Shown here: piece by piece, positions 6,764 through 12,424 of the stretch
How positions within the stretch are numbered: the stretch's first letter is position 1
How the letters are laid out: each line of letters starts with the position of its first letter
Assembly: GCA_030607235.1 (NCBI GenBank)
Contig: JAUWEX010000012.1
Coordinates: 1 to 12,424, forward strand
Direction of reading: 5' to 3'
Source of the DNA: Planctomycetota bacterium
GTDB taxonomy: Bacteria > Planctomycetota > B129-G9
DNA: 12,424 nucleotides
Notes under the pieces: generated by a model
The model's input: only the letters and a program-made list of their open reading frames with translations
Database searches by the model: none
Told to the model about the DNA's origin: nothing
Made by a program: the position numbers and the translations under genes

Positions 6764-6796
6764 CTACTTCCCGTTTGTGAGCGGGCACTGCCCGCC
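6727..6796 (+). repeat. Tandem pair of 35-bp hairpin modules, left locus
   Basis: Module one (6727-6761) has head GGTTACTCCCCTATTCGCC and hairpin GCAGGG-CGT-CCCTGC (6746-6760). Module two (6762-6796) has head GGCTACTTCCCGTTTGTGA and hairpin GCGGGC-ACT-GCCCGC (6781-6795). Both have a 19-nt head and a 15-nt hairpin with a perfect 6-bp stem and 3-nt loop. The stem sequences differ while pairing is kept. A GC-rich CTCTGCG-type repeat (6796-6819) follows directly. Confidence 0.75.
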
Positions 6797-6819
6797 TCTG
6801 CGGTCTCTGCGCCTCCGCG
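6796..6819 (+). repeat. CTCTGCG short tandem repeat
   Basis: CTCTGCG occurs at 6796 and 6805, and the variant CTCCGCG at 6813 (spacings 9 and 8). After it, up to the channel gene, I see only an AT-rich stretch, a weak promoter candidate and an 11-bp tandem repeat. Confidence 0.6.
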
Positions 6820-6842
6820 GTTAATATGAATAAAAAAACGGC

Positions 6843-6871
6843 TTGCCGGTTATGGCCGGTGGTGATATTCT
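6843..6871 (+). promoter_or_regulatory. Weak promoter candidate for the channel gene
   Basis: TTGCCG (6843-6848) and TATTCT (6866-6871) are separated by 17 nt, each with 4 of 6 matches. It lies about 75 nt before the ATG. This is the best spaced pair I see upstream, but it is far from consensus. Confidence 0.35.
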
Positions 6872-6906
6872 CTTTGTCGTAGAAGCATAGAGTTTTACAA
6901 ATGCCG

Positions 6907-6928
6907 CCACTGGATCACCACTGGATCA
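6907..6928 (+). repeat. 11-bp perfect tandem duplication before the channel gene
   Basis: CCACTGGATCA is present twice head to tail, ending 18 bp before ATG 6947 in what would be the 5' leader. It could be a regulatory site or a simple slippage product. Confidence 0.7.
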
Positions 6929-6946
6929 CATTGAGGACAAAAAGGA

Positions 6947-8269
6947 ATGGCCGACGAAATCGAAAGACGCCCCAAAGAACCAGTTGCTCTACAACGCTGG
7001 CTTACGGAAGATGGCAAGGCGTTCCTAATAGAAATAATCAAAGGGCTAAAAAAGGAAAATAATCTCTGGAATCCCAACAAACCGACCGCAGGTCTGGATT
7101 TCGGGAATATCACGTTGAAAGACGACAAGAAATTCCGTGATTTCTGTTGTGTCAATCAATTTTCCGAGAGGAGTTATCGCGATCTTAGATTTGCTGACTT
7201 ATCCAGACAGGAATTATCAGGAGCAAACCTTCAGAATGCTAATCTCGATAACGCAAACCTTCAGGGCACTGAACTCATAGGCACAAATTTTCAGAGTGCT
7301 ACGCTCAAAAAAACAAATCTTCAGAACGCTTCTCTCGAGGACGCAACCCTTCAGGGCGCTACGCTCACGAGAGCGATCCTTCAGGACGCTAGGCTCGTGC
7401 GTGCAAATCTTCAGAACGCGTGGCTCGTGGGTGCAAACCTTCGGGGCGCTGATTTGACCAACGCAATTGTCGCGGGGCAGTCAATACTCAAAGATGATTC
7501 GGACGAGAAGGATAGTATTTCGAGAATCGACAACAACTCGGCTAATTTCTCTAGCGTAAAATATTCACTGGCGTGGCGGGGGCCATTGTGGGTGGCGTTG
7601 TTGTTCTCGTCTATTACAATTGTATTTTCGCCTTTTCGATGGGTTTTTTCTACTATGTGGAGATTATTGAGATATGAACGACCTTTTATAAAGCACTCTC
7701 TACAGCGAAAAAGATACGCATGGATTAGATGGCATCCTGTACATAATCTTTACGAAAAAATCCCTATTGGGAAATACATATTCTTTGGGATAAGATGGGT
7801 TATCAGGAAGATAGCAAAAGTGGGCAAATCTACAAAATTCACCGACATCGATACTTCTCTGCTGGACGCATCAAAAAATCCCGGCCTCAAACGGGATATT
7901 GAAGACGAGCAGTTCATAGCAGACTTCCTTGAAAAGCACCAATTCATGTACAGGTTATGGGCGCGGAGTTCGGATTGCGGAAGGTGCTTATCTCTTTGGG
8001 CAATGTGGTCATTTTTGTTCGCATTGGGATTTGCAATCATATTTACAATGAAACCAGAAATGGTAGACGTACATACCAAATTGCCCTCCGAAAACTTCTG
8101 GACATATTTGTATTTTAGCGTCGTAACCTTTACTACTCTGGGATTCGGGGATCTTTCGGCAAACAATCTATGGGGAGCGTTGGTAATCGGCACAGAAGTA
8201 GTATTGGGTTATTTCTTCCTCGGCGGATTGGTGGCGATACTGGCGACGAAACTGGCGCGCAGGTCTTGA
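6947..8269 (+). CDS. Pentapeptide-repeat protein fused to a potassium-channel-like pore domain
   Basis: The product has 440 residues. Residues 1-75 are charged and unrecognised. Residues ~81-175 are pentapeptide repeats of the A(N/D)LxX type, which fold as a right-handed beta helix. A hydrophobic segment follows at ~212-234 and a basic linker at 235-345. The C-terminus is a two-helix channel unit: outer helix ~350-368, pore helix ~385-395, filter TTLGFGD (396-402, cf. TVGYGD of K+ channels) and inner helix ~411-434. There is no RCK or cyclic-nucleotide domain, since the protein ends right after the inner helix. It is probably a membrane ion channel gated or scaffolded by the cytoplasmic beta helix. 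GAGGA lies 9 nt before the ATG. The gene is AT-richer than its neighbours and is flanked by repeats, which suggests acquisition. A stress or defence role is conceivable but not shown. Confidence 0.85.
   Translation: MADEIERRPKEPVALQRWLTEDGKAFLIEIIKGLKKENNLWNPNKPTAGLDFGNITLKDDKKFRDFCCVNQFSERSYRDLRFADLSRQELSGANLQNANLDNANLQGTELIGTNFQSATLKKTNLQNASLEDATLQGATLTRAILQDARLVRANLQNAWLVGANLRGADLTNAIVAGQSILKDDSDEKDSISRIDNNSANFSSVKYSLAWRGPLWVALLFSSITIVFSPFRWVFSTMWRLLRYERPFIKHSLQRKRYAWIRWHPVHNLYEKIPIGKYIFFGIRWVIRKIAKVGKSTKFTDIDTSLLDASKNPGLKRDIEDEQFIADFLEKHQFMYRLWARSSDCGRCLSLWAMWSFLFALGFAIIFTMKPEMVDVHTKLPSENFWTYLYFSVVTFTTLGFGDLSANNLWGALVIGTEVVLGYFFLGGLVAILATKLARRS
7223..7462 (+). repeat. Eight 30-bp in-frame repeats encoding decapeptides
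   Basis: From 7223 the DNA repeats every 30 bp for eight units, with a nearly invariant CTTCAG at the same place in each (e.g. 7229, 7259, 7289). Each unit encodes two pentapeptides, such as ANLQNANLDN. Conservation at synonymous positions suggests recent repeat expansion within this gene. Confidence 0.85.
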
Positions 8270-8283
8270 TTCTGAAACGCATC

Positions 8284-8307
8284 GCAAATCCTGTGCGCAA
8301 GATTTGC
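8284..8307. repeat. Hairpin just after the channel gene
   Basis: GCAAATC (8284-8290) pairs with GATTTGC (8301-8307) around a 10-nt loop, 14 bp after the stop codon. No T tract follows, so it is not a classical terminator. Its right arm is part of TCAGTG-repeat copy 2. Confidence 0.5.
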
Positions 8308-8323
8308 CAGTGGGCGGGCAGCG
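8297..8323 (+). repeat. TCAGTG-type dispersed repeat, copy 2
   Basis: GCAAGATTTGCCAGTGGG followed by CGGGCAGCG. It matches copies 1, 3 and 4 with a few substitutions and one extra G. Confidence 0.65.
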
Positions 8324-8355
8324 GATTGCCTGGATTGCGGAGGCTCTTCGCCCGT

Positions 8356-8470
8356 CTGAAAGGGACACATCCCTTCGCGGATTATCCTGATCTCTAAATG
8401 CTTCGATCACAAGGACGGTAATCCTGTATGAAAGCCCTTTCCCCCGCGAAGGAGGATGTGTCCCTTTCAG
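8356..8470. repeat. Long imperfect inverted repeat (about 115 bp)
   Basis: The left arm 8356-8380 starts CTGAAAGGGACACATCC. The right arm 8444-8470 is its reverse complement except for a 2-nt insertion, so about 25 positions pair. The 63-bp interior contains a further partly paired GGATTATCC (8379-8387) and GGTAATCC (8417-8424). No open frame of note lies inside. It could form a large cruciform or RNA hairpin, or be a small non-autonomous element. Confidence 0.8.
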
Positions 8471-8473
8471 CCT

Positions 8474-8493
8474 ACAAGATTTGTCAGTGGGCG
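8474..8493 (+). repeat. TCAGTG-type dispersed repeat, copy 3
   Basis: ACAAGATTTGTCAGTGGGCG, placed directly between the two inverted repeats. Confidence 0.65.
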
Positions 8494-8494
8494 A

Positions 8495-8537
8495 AATTCA
8501 GAACAGTTCTCAAACCGTTACAGAACTGTTCTGAATT
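8495..8537. repeat. Perfect 16-bp inverted repeat with 11-nt loop
   Basis: AATTCAGAACAGTTCT (8495-8510) is exactly complementary to AGAACTGTTCTGAATT (8522-8537). Each arm also contains its own near-palindrome (AGAAC-A-GTTCT). On the minus strand a short TTTT precedes rather than follows it, so a terminator role is weak in either direction. Confidence 0.85.
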
Positions 8538-8560
8538 AAAATCGCCTTTGCAGACCGCGC

Positions 8561-8586
8561 ACAAGTTTCGTCAGTGAATGGCAGCG
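8561..8586 (+). repeat. TCAGTG-type dispersed repeat, copy 4
   Basis: ACAAGTTTCGTCAGTGAA followed by TGGCAGCG. As with copy 1, a hairpin and then the 35-bp modules follow downstream, so copies 1 and 4 head similar composite units. Confidence 0.65.
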
Positions 8587-8594
8587 CCCGGTCT

Positions 8595-8616
8595 CTTTTT
8601 GCCATAAGGCGAAAAG
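8595..8616. repeat. Hairpin with 9-bp stem and ATAA loop
   Basis: CTTTTTGCC pairs with GGCGAAAAG with one G-T wobble around ATAA. It occupies the place in the right-hand composite unit that the 6674-6690 hairpin has on the left. Confidence 0.6.
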
Positions 8617-8697
8617 CAGAGCGCGCGGCGTATGAAGGGTTTACTTGTTTCGTGGTTGAGGCGTTTTGGTGACAAGGGCAACAGGAAGGATGAAATG

Positions 8698-8737
8698 TGT
8701 GGTTACTCCCCTATTCGCCGCAGGGCGTCCCTGCTGG
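8698..8737 (+). repeat. 40-bp exact direct repeat, right copy
   Basis: Identical to 6724-6763. It carries the first 35-bp module of the right-hand pair. Confidence 0.85.
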
Positions 8738-8770
8738 TTACTCCCCTATTCGCCTCCAGGCGACGCCTGG
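8701..8770 (+). repeat. Tandem pair of 35-bp hairpin modules, right locus
   Basis: Module one (8701-8735) is identical to the first left module, with hairpin 8720-8734. Module two (from 8736) repeats the head GGTTACTCCCCTATTCGCC but has a different perfect hairpin, CCAGGC-GAC-GCCTGG (8756-8770), with 20 rather than 19 nt before it. Module two overlaps the 3' end of the TPR gene on the other strand. Confidence 0.75.
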
Positions 8771-9777
8771 GCGGCTTCGATCTCGGCCTCTTTGAGACCT
8801 TGCAGGGCGCGCTCTTCGCGGGGTTCCGACGCGAGGATGAGTTTGTAGTTGCGGATTGCTTTGTCGTACTCGCCGCCCTTGCGCAAAATCCTGTTCAGGC
8901 CGAGAAGCGCGTATTTGTTGCGGCTGCGCGCGAGTACGCGGTGATAACAGCGCCGGGCTTCTTCGTCGTTGCCGATTTTCACGTATATGTCGCCGATGCG
9001 AGCGAGGATGTTGTCGTTGCGCGGATTGATCTCGAGCAGGTCGTTCCATGTCTTGATGGCCTTCTCCCACTCGCTCATCCCGCGGTAGCAATCCCCCATC
9101 CCGTATAGCGCGTAGGAGTTGCCGGGTTCCTGTTCGAGCGCGCGTTCGTAATAGGACTTCGCCTTTTCGAACTGCTCGCGTTTTTTGTAGATGTTGCCGA
9201 CCATCGTGAGGATGTTGATGAAGTTCTCCGAGATCGCCAGCAGTTTGTCGCAGTAGAAGATCGCGTCGTCGTCGCGGCCCATCTTGTAGTACAGGTCGCC
9301 CAGGCCGAGGAAGGTGTACTTGTCGCCGTTGTTGATTTCGAGCGAACGCAGGTAGTAATTTTCGGACTCCTCGTAGCGCGACATTTTTTTGCACGTGTCG
9401 CCCATGCGCGTAAGGACGAAGAAATCAAACTCGTTGAGTTCGATGTAGTGCTTCCAGATTTCGACGGCACGGGAATAGTTTTTTTGCCCGTGATAGGCGC
9501 TGCCCTGGCCGCGAAGCGCGAAGATGTTGTCGGGTTCGAGTTTGAGAATAGCGTCGTAGTATTCGATGGATTTGTTGAGGTTGCCTTTTTTGCGGTGGAC
9601 GTCGCCGAGACCGACGAGGATGTAAGGGTTGGTCGAATCGAGATTGTACGCCTCAAGAAACACTTTCAGCGCGTCGTCGAGTTTGCCGGATTTCATCAGC
9701 GAGTTGGCTTTTTTCGACAGTTCGCTTATTCTGGGATCATGTTCTTTGGGTTCTTCTTTATTATTCGAATTCAGCAT
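8746..9777 (-). CDS. TPR protein with about nine repeats
   Basis: The product has 343 residues. After a polar N-terminus (MLNSNNKEEPKEHDPRISEL) it is almost wholly 34-residue TPR units from ~17 to ~325. Each unit has the usual small residue in helix A and a turn such as GN, GR, EQ or EW before helix B (e.g. YILVGLGDVHRKKGNLNKSI, then YALYGMGDCYRGMSEWEKAI). Alternate units start with a G-x-GD signature. No signal peptide or membrane segment is present, so it is probably a cytoplasmic scaffold of unknown partner. ATG 9777 has only a weak GGGGG upstream, within a small CCCC-GAACAT-GGGG hairpin. The final residues ASPGGE and the TAG are encoded inside the second 35-bp repeat module (8736-8770), so the end of the gene has been made by that repeat. 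Confidence 0.9.
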   Translation of the reverse strand: MLNSNNKEEPKEHDPRISELSKKANSLMKSGKLDDALKVFLEAYNLDSTNPYILVGLGDVHRKKGNLNKSIEYYDAILKLEPDNIFALRGQGSAYHGQKNYSRAVEIWKHYIELNEFDFFVLTRMGDTCKKMSRYEESENYYLRSLEINNGDKYTFLGLGDLYYKMGRDDDAIFYCDKLLAISENFINILTMVGNIYKKREQFEKAKSYYERALEQEPGNSYALYGMGDCYRGMSEWEKAIKTWNDLLEINPRNDNILARIGDIYVKIGNDEEARRCYHRVLARSRNKYALLGLNRILRKGGEYDKAIRNYKLILASEPREERALQGLKEAEIEAAQASPGGE

Positions 9778-9846
9778 TACACAATTACCCCCATGTTCGG
9801 GGACAGACGGCTAACCGCCCAGGCCACCTTATATTTATCCAATTAA

Positions 9847-9874
9847 AGTATACGCACGTTTGGGGATGTGGCAA
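9847..9874 (-). promoter_or_regulatory. Promoter of the nine-repeat TPR gene
   Basis: TTGCCA (9874-9869) and TATACT (9852-9847), each with 5 of 6 matches, are separated by 16 nt. The start would be near 9840, giving a leader of about 63 nt to ATG 9777. It lies downstream of the acetyltransferase gene, so the TPR gene is a separate unit. Confidence 0.7.
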
Positions 9875-9929
9875 GTGAATTATTGCTGTTATTGATATAA
9901 TGAGGATATTTCAGGGGGCAAGGCGCAGG

Positions 9930-10409
9930 TCAGTCGCGGAGCAAAATCCGGTAGCGCTGTTTGAAAGAATCGAATCCCACTTTTCCCCAGAATTTCCGGC
10001 CCGCCTCGTTCGTCGCATAGACCTCCATCTCGACCGACTGCGCGCCCTCTTTTTTCAGGCGCTCCATCGCGTCCGCGACGAGTCTGCGACCGATGCCCCT
10101 GCGTCGATGCTTGGGGACGACGTAGATGTTGGAAATATAGCCGCGGACGGCAAGCGTCCACATTCGCTCGACCCGGTAACTAAACATGGCGAACCCGACC
10201 ATCTCGCCCTCCACCCTGACGCCGCGCATGAAAAACGATCTCGCCCGAAGGCCGAGTTGCATCAGGTCGAAATACTCCTCGTCCCAATTCGCCGCCATCC
10301 GCAGCCCTTCGTCGTAGGCTTCGAGTTCGGCGAAATATTCATGCGCCAGCCGCGTCAGATCCTGCAAGTCTCTGCGTTTGATATCGAATATCTCTATCCG
10401 CTCGTCCAT
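9930..10409 (-). CDS. GNAT-family N-acetyltransferase
   Basis: The product has 159 residues, a single GNAT domain of ordinary length. Motif A with the acetyl-CoA pyrophosphate-binding loop is YISNIYVVPKHRRRGIGRRL (91-110), fitting R-x-x-G-x-G. The downstream NEAGRKFWGKVGF (124-136) is the usual motif B. The core strand VGFAMFSYRV (71-80) precedes it. It should transfer an acetyl group from acetyl-CoA to an amine, but the acceptor cannot be told from sequence. ATG 10409 lies 4 nt after the dnaE stop with no clear independent Shine-Dalgarno, so it is probably translated by coupling in the dnaE transcript. No obvious terminator is seen after it (9875-9929). Confidence 0.9.
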   Translation of the reverse strand: MDERIEIFDIKRRDLQDLTRLAHEYFAELEAYDEGLRMAANWDEEYFDLMQLGLRARSFFMRGVRVEGEMVGFAMFSYRVERMWTLAVRGYISNIYVVPKHRRRGIGRRLVADAMERLKKEGAQSVEMEVYATNEAGRKFWGKVGFDSFKQRYRILLRD

Positions 10410-10413
10410 AAAA

Positions 10414-12424
10414 TCATCTTACAAGAATCGAGCCTTCGCCCAGCAGCGACTTAATTTTGTCGATCATTTCCGGCGAAGGCGTAACGAATGATCGGCGTCC
10501 GACGCGTATCGTCATAGCGCCGGCATCGTCGCGGCAATGCAGGTATACCGGGCAGCGACCGGCATACGAGCCACAGATGTCGCGCAGTTCCATCAAGACG
10601 TCCTCGTCGACTTTTTTCGTGTCGAAGGAGACCTCCACGCACGAAGCGAATTTCGCGTGCGCCCACCGCATGGGGATAATCTCCGAAATGAGAAGGCACG
10701 GCTCCTCGGACTTGTCGTCGACCGTCGCCTTCAGAAATACGGCCATGTCCTCGACGAGATTCCCGAGGCACTTTTCGAGATTCTTCGGGAAGACCAGGGC
10801 GCGCACCTTGCCGGTGAGGTCCTCGACCGTCAACTGCGCCATTTTGTTGCCGTTGCGGGTCATCTTGTATTTTATGCCGTGCAGGAGACAGCCCAAAATC
10901 GCCTCTTCGCCCTTTGGCACGTTTTCCAGTTCAGCGATACGCGCCGTCGCGTACCTGCCGAGTTCTTCCTTGTGTCGGGCAAGCGGATGGCTGGAGACGT
11001 AGAATCCGAGCGTCTCTTTTTCGAGTTTGAGTTTCAGCGCCTCGTCAATATCCGGCAGGTTAGGCGCATGCGCGGCAGTGTCGTTTTCCGCTTCCTGATT
11101 GAAATCGCCGAAGAAACTCATCTGCCCGGAGCGGCGGTCTTCCTGGGTGCGGCTTCCGGCCTGTACCGCACCGTCGATGCAGGCCAGCACCTGCGCCCGA
11201 TTCCAGCCGGTGGAATCGAACGCGCCGCATTTCGCCAGCGTCTCTATCGCCGCCTTGTTCACGGCATGCAGGTCTACGTTTTCGCAAAAATGATAGACGT
11301 GCTCGAATCGACCGACTTTTTCGCGAGCCTTCGCGATCCCCTCAACCGCCTTGACTCCGACGCCTTTTATCGCGTAGAGGCCGAAGACTATCCGCCCGTC
11401 TTTGACCGTGAAATCGACCTCGCCGGCGTTGACGTCGGGCGGCTCCACCTCGATGCTCATGCGCTCGCACTCGGAAATATAATCGACCACCTTGTCGGTG
11501 TTGCCGGATTCCGTCGTCAGCAGCGCCGCCATGAACTCGGTCGGATAATTGGCCTTCATGTAGGCCGTGCGATAGGTCAAAATGCCGTAGGCGGTGGAGT
11601 GGCCCTTGTTGAAGCCGTATCCGCCGAAGTACACGATCTGCTCGTATATCTCCTCGGCGATATTTTTTGGAATCCTGTTCTTGACACAGCCCTTTATGAA
11701 CTCGCCGCGCTTGCCCTCGATAAAGGCCTGTTTCTTTTTGCCGATCGCCTTGATAAGCGTAAGCGCGTCGGCCATCGAGAAACCCGCCATCTGGTTGGAG
11801 ATCTGCATGATCTGCCCCTGATAGATCATGACGCCGTAAGATTCCTTCAACGGCGCCTCCATCGCCGGATGCAGGTAAGCGACCTTTCTGCGGCCGTGCT
11901 TGCGGTTGATAAAATCGTCCACGACGCCGGAACCCAGCGGCCCCGGGCGATACAGCGCGACGCAGGCGATGATGTCGCCGATGCAGTCGGGCTTGAGCCG
12001 CAGGAGCATCTCGCGGAACCCGGAAGACTCGACCTGAAAAAGGCCCTTCGTCTCGGCGCGCTGCAACAGTTCGAAGGTTTTGACGTCGTCCAGCGGTATA
12101 GTCGCCATGTCGATATCGACGCCGTGATTGCGTCGGACTAGTTCGACCGCCTTTTCGAGTTGCGTCAGCGTACGCAGACCCAGAAAGTCCATCTTGACCA
12201 GCCCCACGTCTTCCAGCGGCTTCATCGGATACTGGCTGGTAACGTCATCGCCGTTCTTATAAAGCGGGATGTACTCCGTCAGCGGCTTGTCGGCCATCAC
12301 CACACCAGCCGCATGGATCGAGGAGTGGCGGTTGAGGCCCTCCAATTTCTGGGATATCTCGAAGAGCCTTTTTATCTGCGCATCTTTGCGCACCATCTCC
12401 TTTAGTTCCGGCTCGGCTTGCAGC
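10414..12424 (-). CDS. dnaE: DNA polymerase III alpha subunit, C-terminal part (5' end beyond right edge)
   Basis: 669 residues are visible of a protein usually about 1,100-1,200 long. The frame stays open to the right edge, so the Met at 12396 is internal. The fragment starts within the polymerase palm. It keeps KMDFLGL, whose Asp (codon 12187-12189) is the third catalytic aspartate, GLFQVESSGFREML, ALYRPGPLGSGVVDDFINRK, YGFNKGHSTAYGILTYRTAY and YPTEFMAALL. Next come the helix-hairpin-helix region (YAIKGVGVKAVEGI), an OB fold (LGCLLHGIKYKMTRNGNKMA through VEDLTGKVRALVFP) and a short C-terminal domain ending LGEGSILVR. It is the replicative chain elongation subunit. The usually conserved YQEQ reads YQGQ here, and the following segment is LTLIKAIGKKK rather than LLRRAMGKKK. 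The PHP domain and first two aspartates are outside the window. Confidence 0.97.
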   Translation of the reverse strand, partial: LQAEPELKEMVRKDAQIKRLFEISQKLEGLNRHSSIHAAGVVMADKPLTEYIPLYKNGDDVTSQYPMKPLEDVGLVKMDFLGLRTLTQLEKAVELVRRNHGVDIDMATIPLDDVKTFELLQRAETKGLFQVESSGFREMLLRLKPDCIGDIIACVALYRPGPLGSGVVDDFINRKHGRRKVAYLHPAMEAPLKESYGVMIYQGQIMQISNQMAGFSMADALTLIKAIGKKKQAFIEGKRGEFIKGCVKNRIPKNIAEEIYEQIVYFGGYGFNKGHSTAYGILTYRTAYMKANYPTEFMAALLTTESGNTDKVVDYISECERMSIEVEPPDVNAGEVDFTVKDGRIVFGLYAIKGVGVKAVEGIAKAREKVGRFEHVYHFCENVDLHAVNKAAIETLAKCGAFDSTGWNRAQVLACIDGAVQAGSRTQEDRRSGQMSFFGDFNQEAENDTAAHAPNLPDIDEALKLKLEKETLGFYVSSHPLARHKEELGRYATARIAELENVPKGEEAILGCLLHGIKYKMTRNGNKMAQLTVEDLTGKVRALVFPKNLEKCLGNLVEDMAVFLKATVDDKSEEPCLLISEIIPMRWAHAKFASCVEVSFDTKKVDEDVLMELRDICGSYAGRCPVYLHCRDDAGAMTIRVGRRSFVTPSPEMIDKIKSLLGEGSILVR

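Noticed and set aside
6588..6824. 78-codon open frame in the left repeat block
   Set aside because: It is composed of the hairpin modules and CTCTGCG repeats and has no ribosome site, so it is best seen as repeat DNA.
6833..6848. CGGC-TT-GCCG next to A7 as a minus-strand terminator
   Set aside because: The stem is 4 bp with a 2-nt loop, and no minus-strand gene ends there.
7223..7462. Regular 30-bp repeats that might suggest a CRISPR array
   Set aside because: The repeats are contiguous without spacers, in frame, and encode pentapeptides.
8501..8532. GAAC/GTTC palindromes as LexA (SOS) boxes
   Set aside because: The half-sites are separated by one base instead of the four in Gram-positive-type boxes, and no SOS gene is adjacent.
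6491..8745. tRNA-Arg as the attachment site of an integrated element
   Set aside because: I found no second copy of the tRNA 3' end in the window and no integrase, so only proximity supports it.
8632..9108. 158-codon plus-strand open frame over the right repeats and TPR gene
   Set aside because: Mostly antisense to the TPR gene; its start lies in repeat DNA.
10537..12141. 534-residue plus-strand open frame across dnaE
   Set aside because: It lies antisense to unmistakable DnaE sequence and has no recognisable domain.

Overview
The window looks like chromosomal DNA from an uncultured bacterium, possibly of the Planctomycetota or a related PVC lineage. The clues are a PEP-CTERM surface protein of a type I associate with that group, several TPR proteins, and fairly GC-rich genes with sigma70-like promoters and ordinary Shine-Dalgarno sites. 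This lineage call is from memory of protein families, not from a search.

Layout. Positions 1-884 (minus) hold the N-terminal 294 residues of a TPR protein running off the left edge, with a consensus promoter at 964-991. Positions 1006-3563 (minus) hold a two-gene operon: a fumarate-reductase-like flavoprotein followed, through an ATGA overlap, by a lipoprotein with three fibronectin-III-like repeats. Its promoter is at 3611-3639. Positions 3764-4540 (minus) hold a PEP-CTERM exported protein with its own terminator. A divergent AT-rich region with three phased T8 tracts then leads to a plus-strand CoA-disulfide/polysulfide reductase fused to rhodanese (4761-6449). A tRNA-Arg(ACG) with its own promoter follows (6491-6564).

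Positions 6572-8745 differ in character. One AT-richer gene (6947-8269) encodes pentapeptide repeats joined to a potassium-channel-like pore. On both sides lie gene-free stretches full of dispersed repeats: an exact 40-bp direct repeat, tandem 35-bp modules each carrying a 6-3-6 hairpin, four copies of a TCAGTG-centred motif, and two long inverted repeats. The right-hand module pair supplies the last codons and the stop of the next gene. No integrase or transposase is visible. I judge this block to be the accessory part of the window and the best place to look for something new.

Positions 8746-9777 (minus) hold a nine-repeat TPR protein with its own promoter. Positions 9930-12424 (minus) hold the C-terminal 669 residues of the replicative DNA polymerase III alpha subunit (dnaE), followed 4 nt later by a GNAT acetyltransferase. 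The window therefore mixes housekeeping genes (dnaE, tRNA) with redox and sulfur genes, cell-surface genes and one repeat-flanked membrane channel gene.
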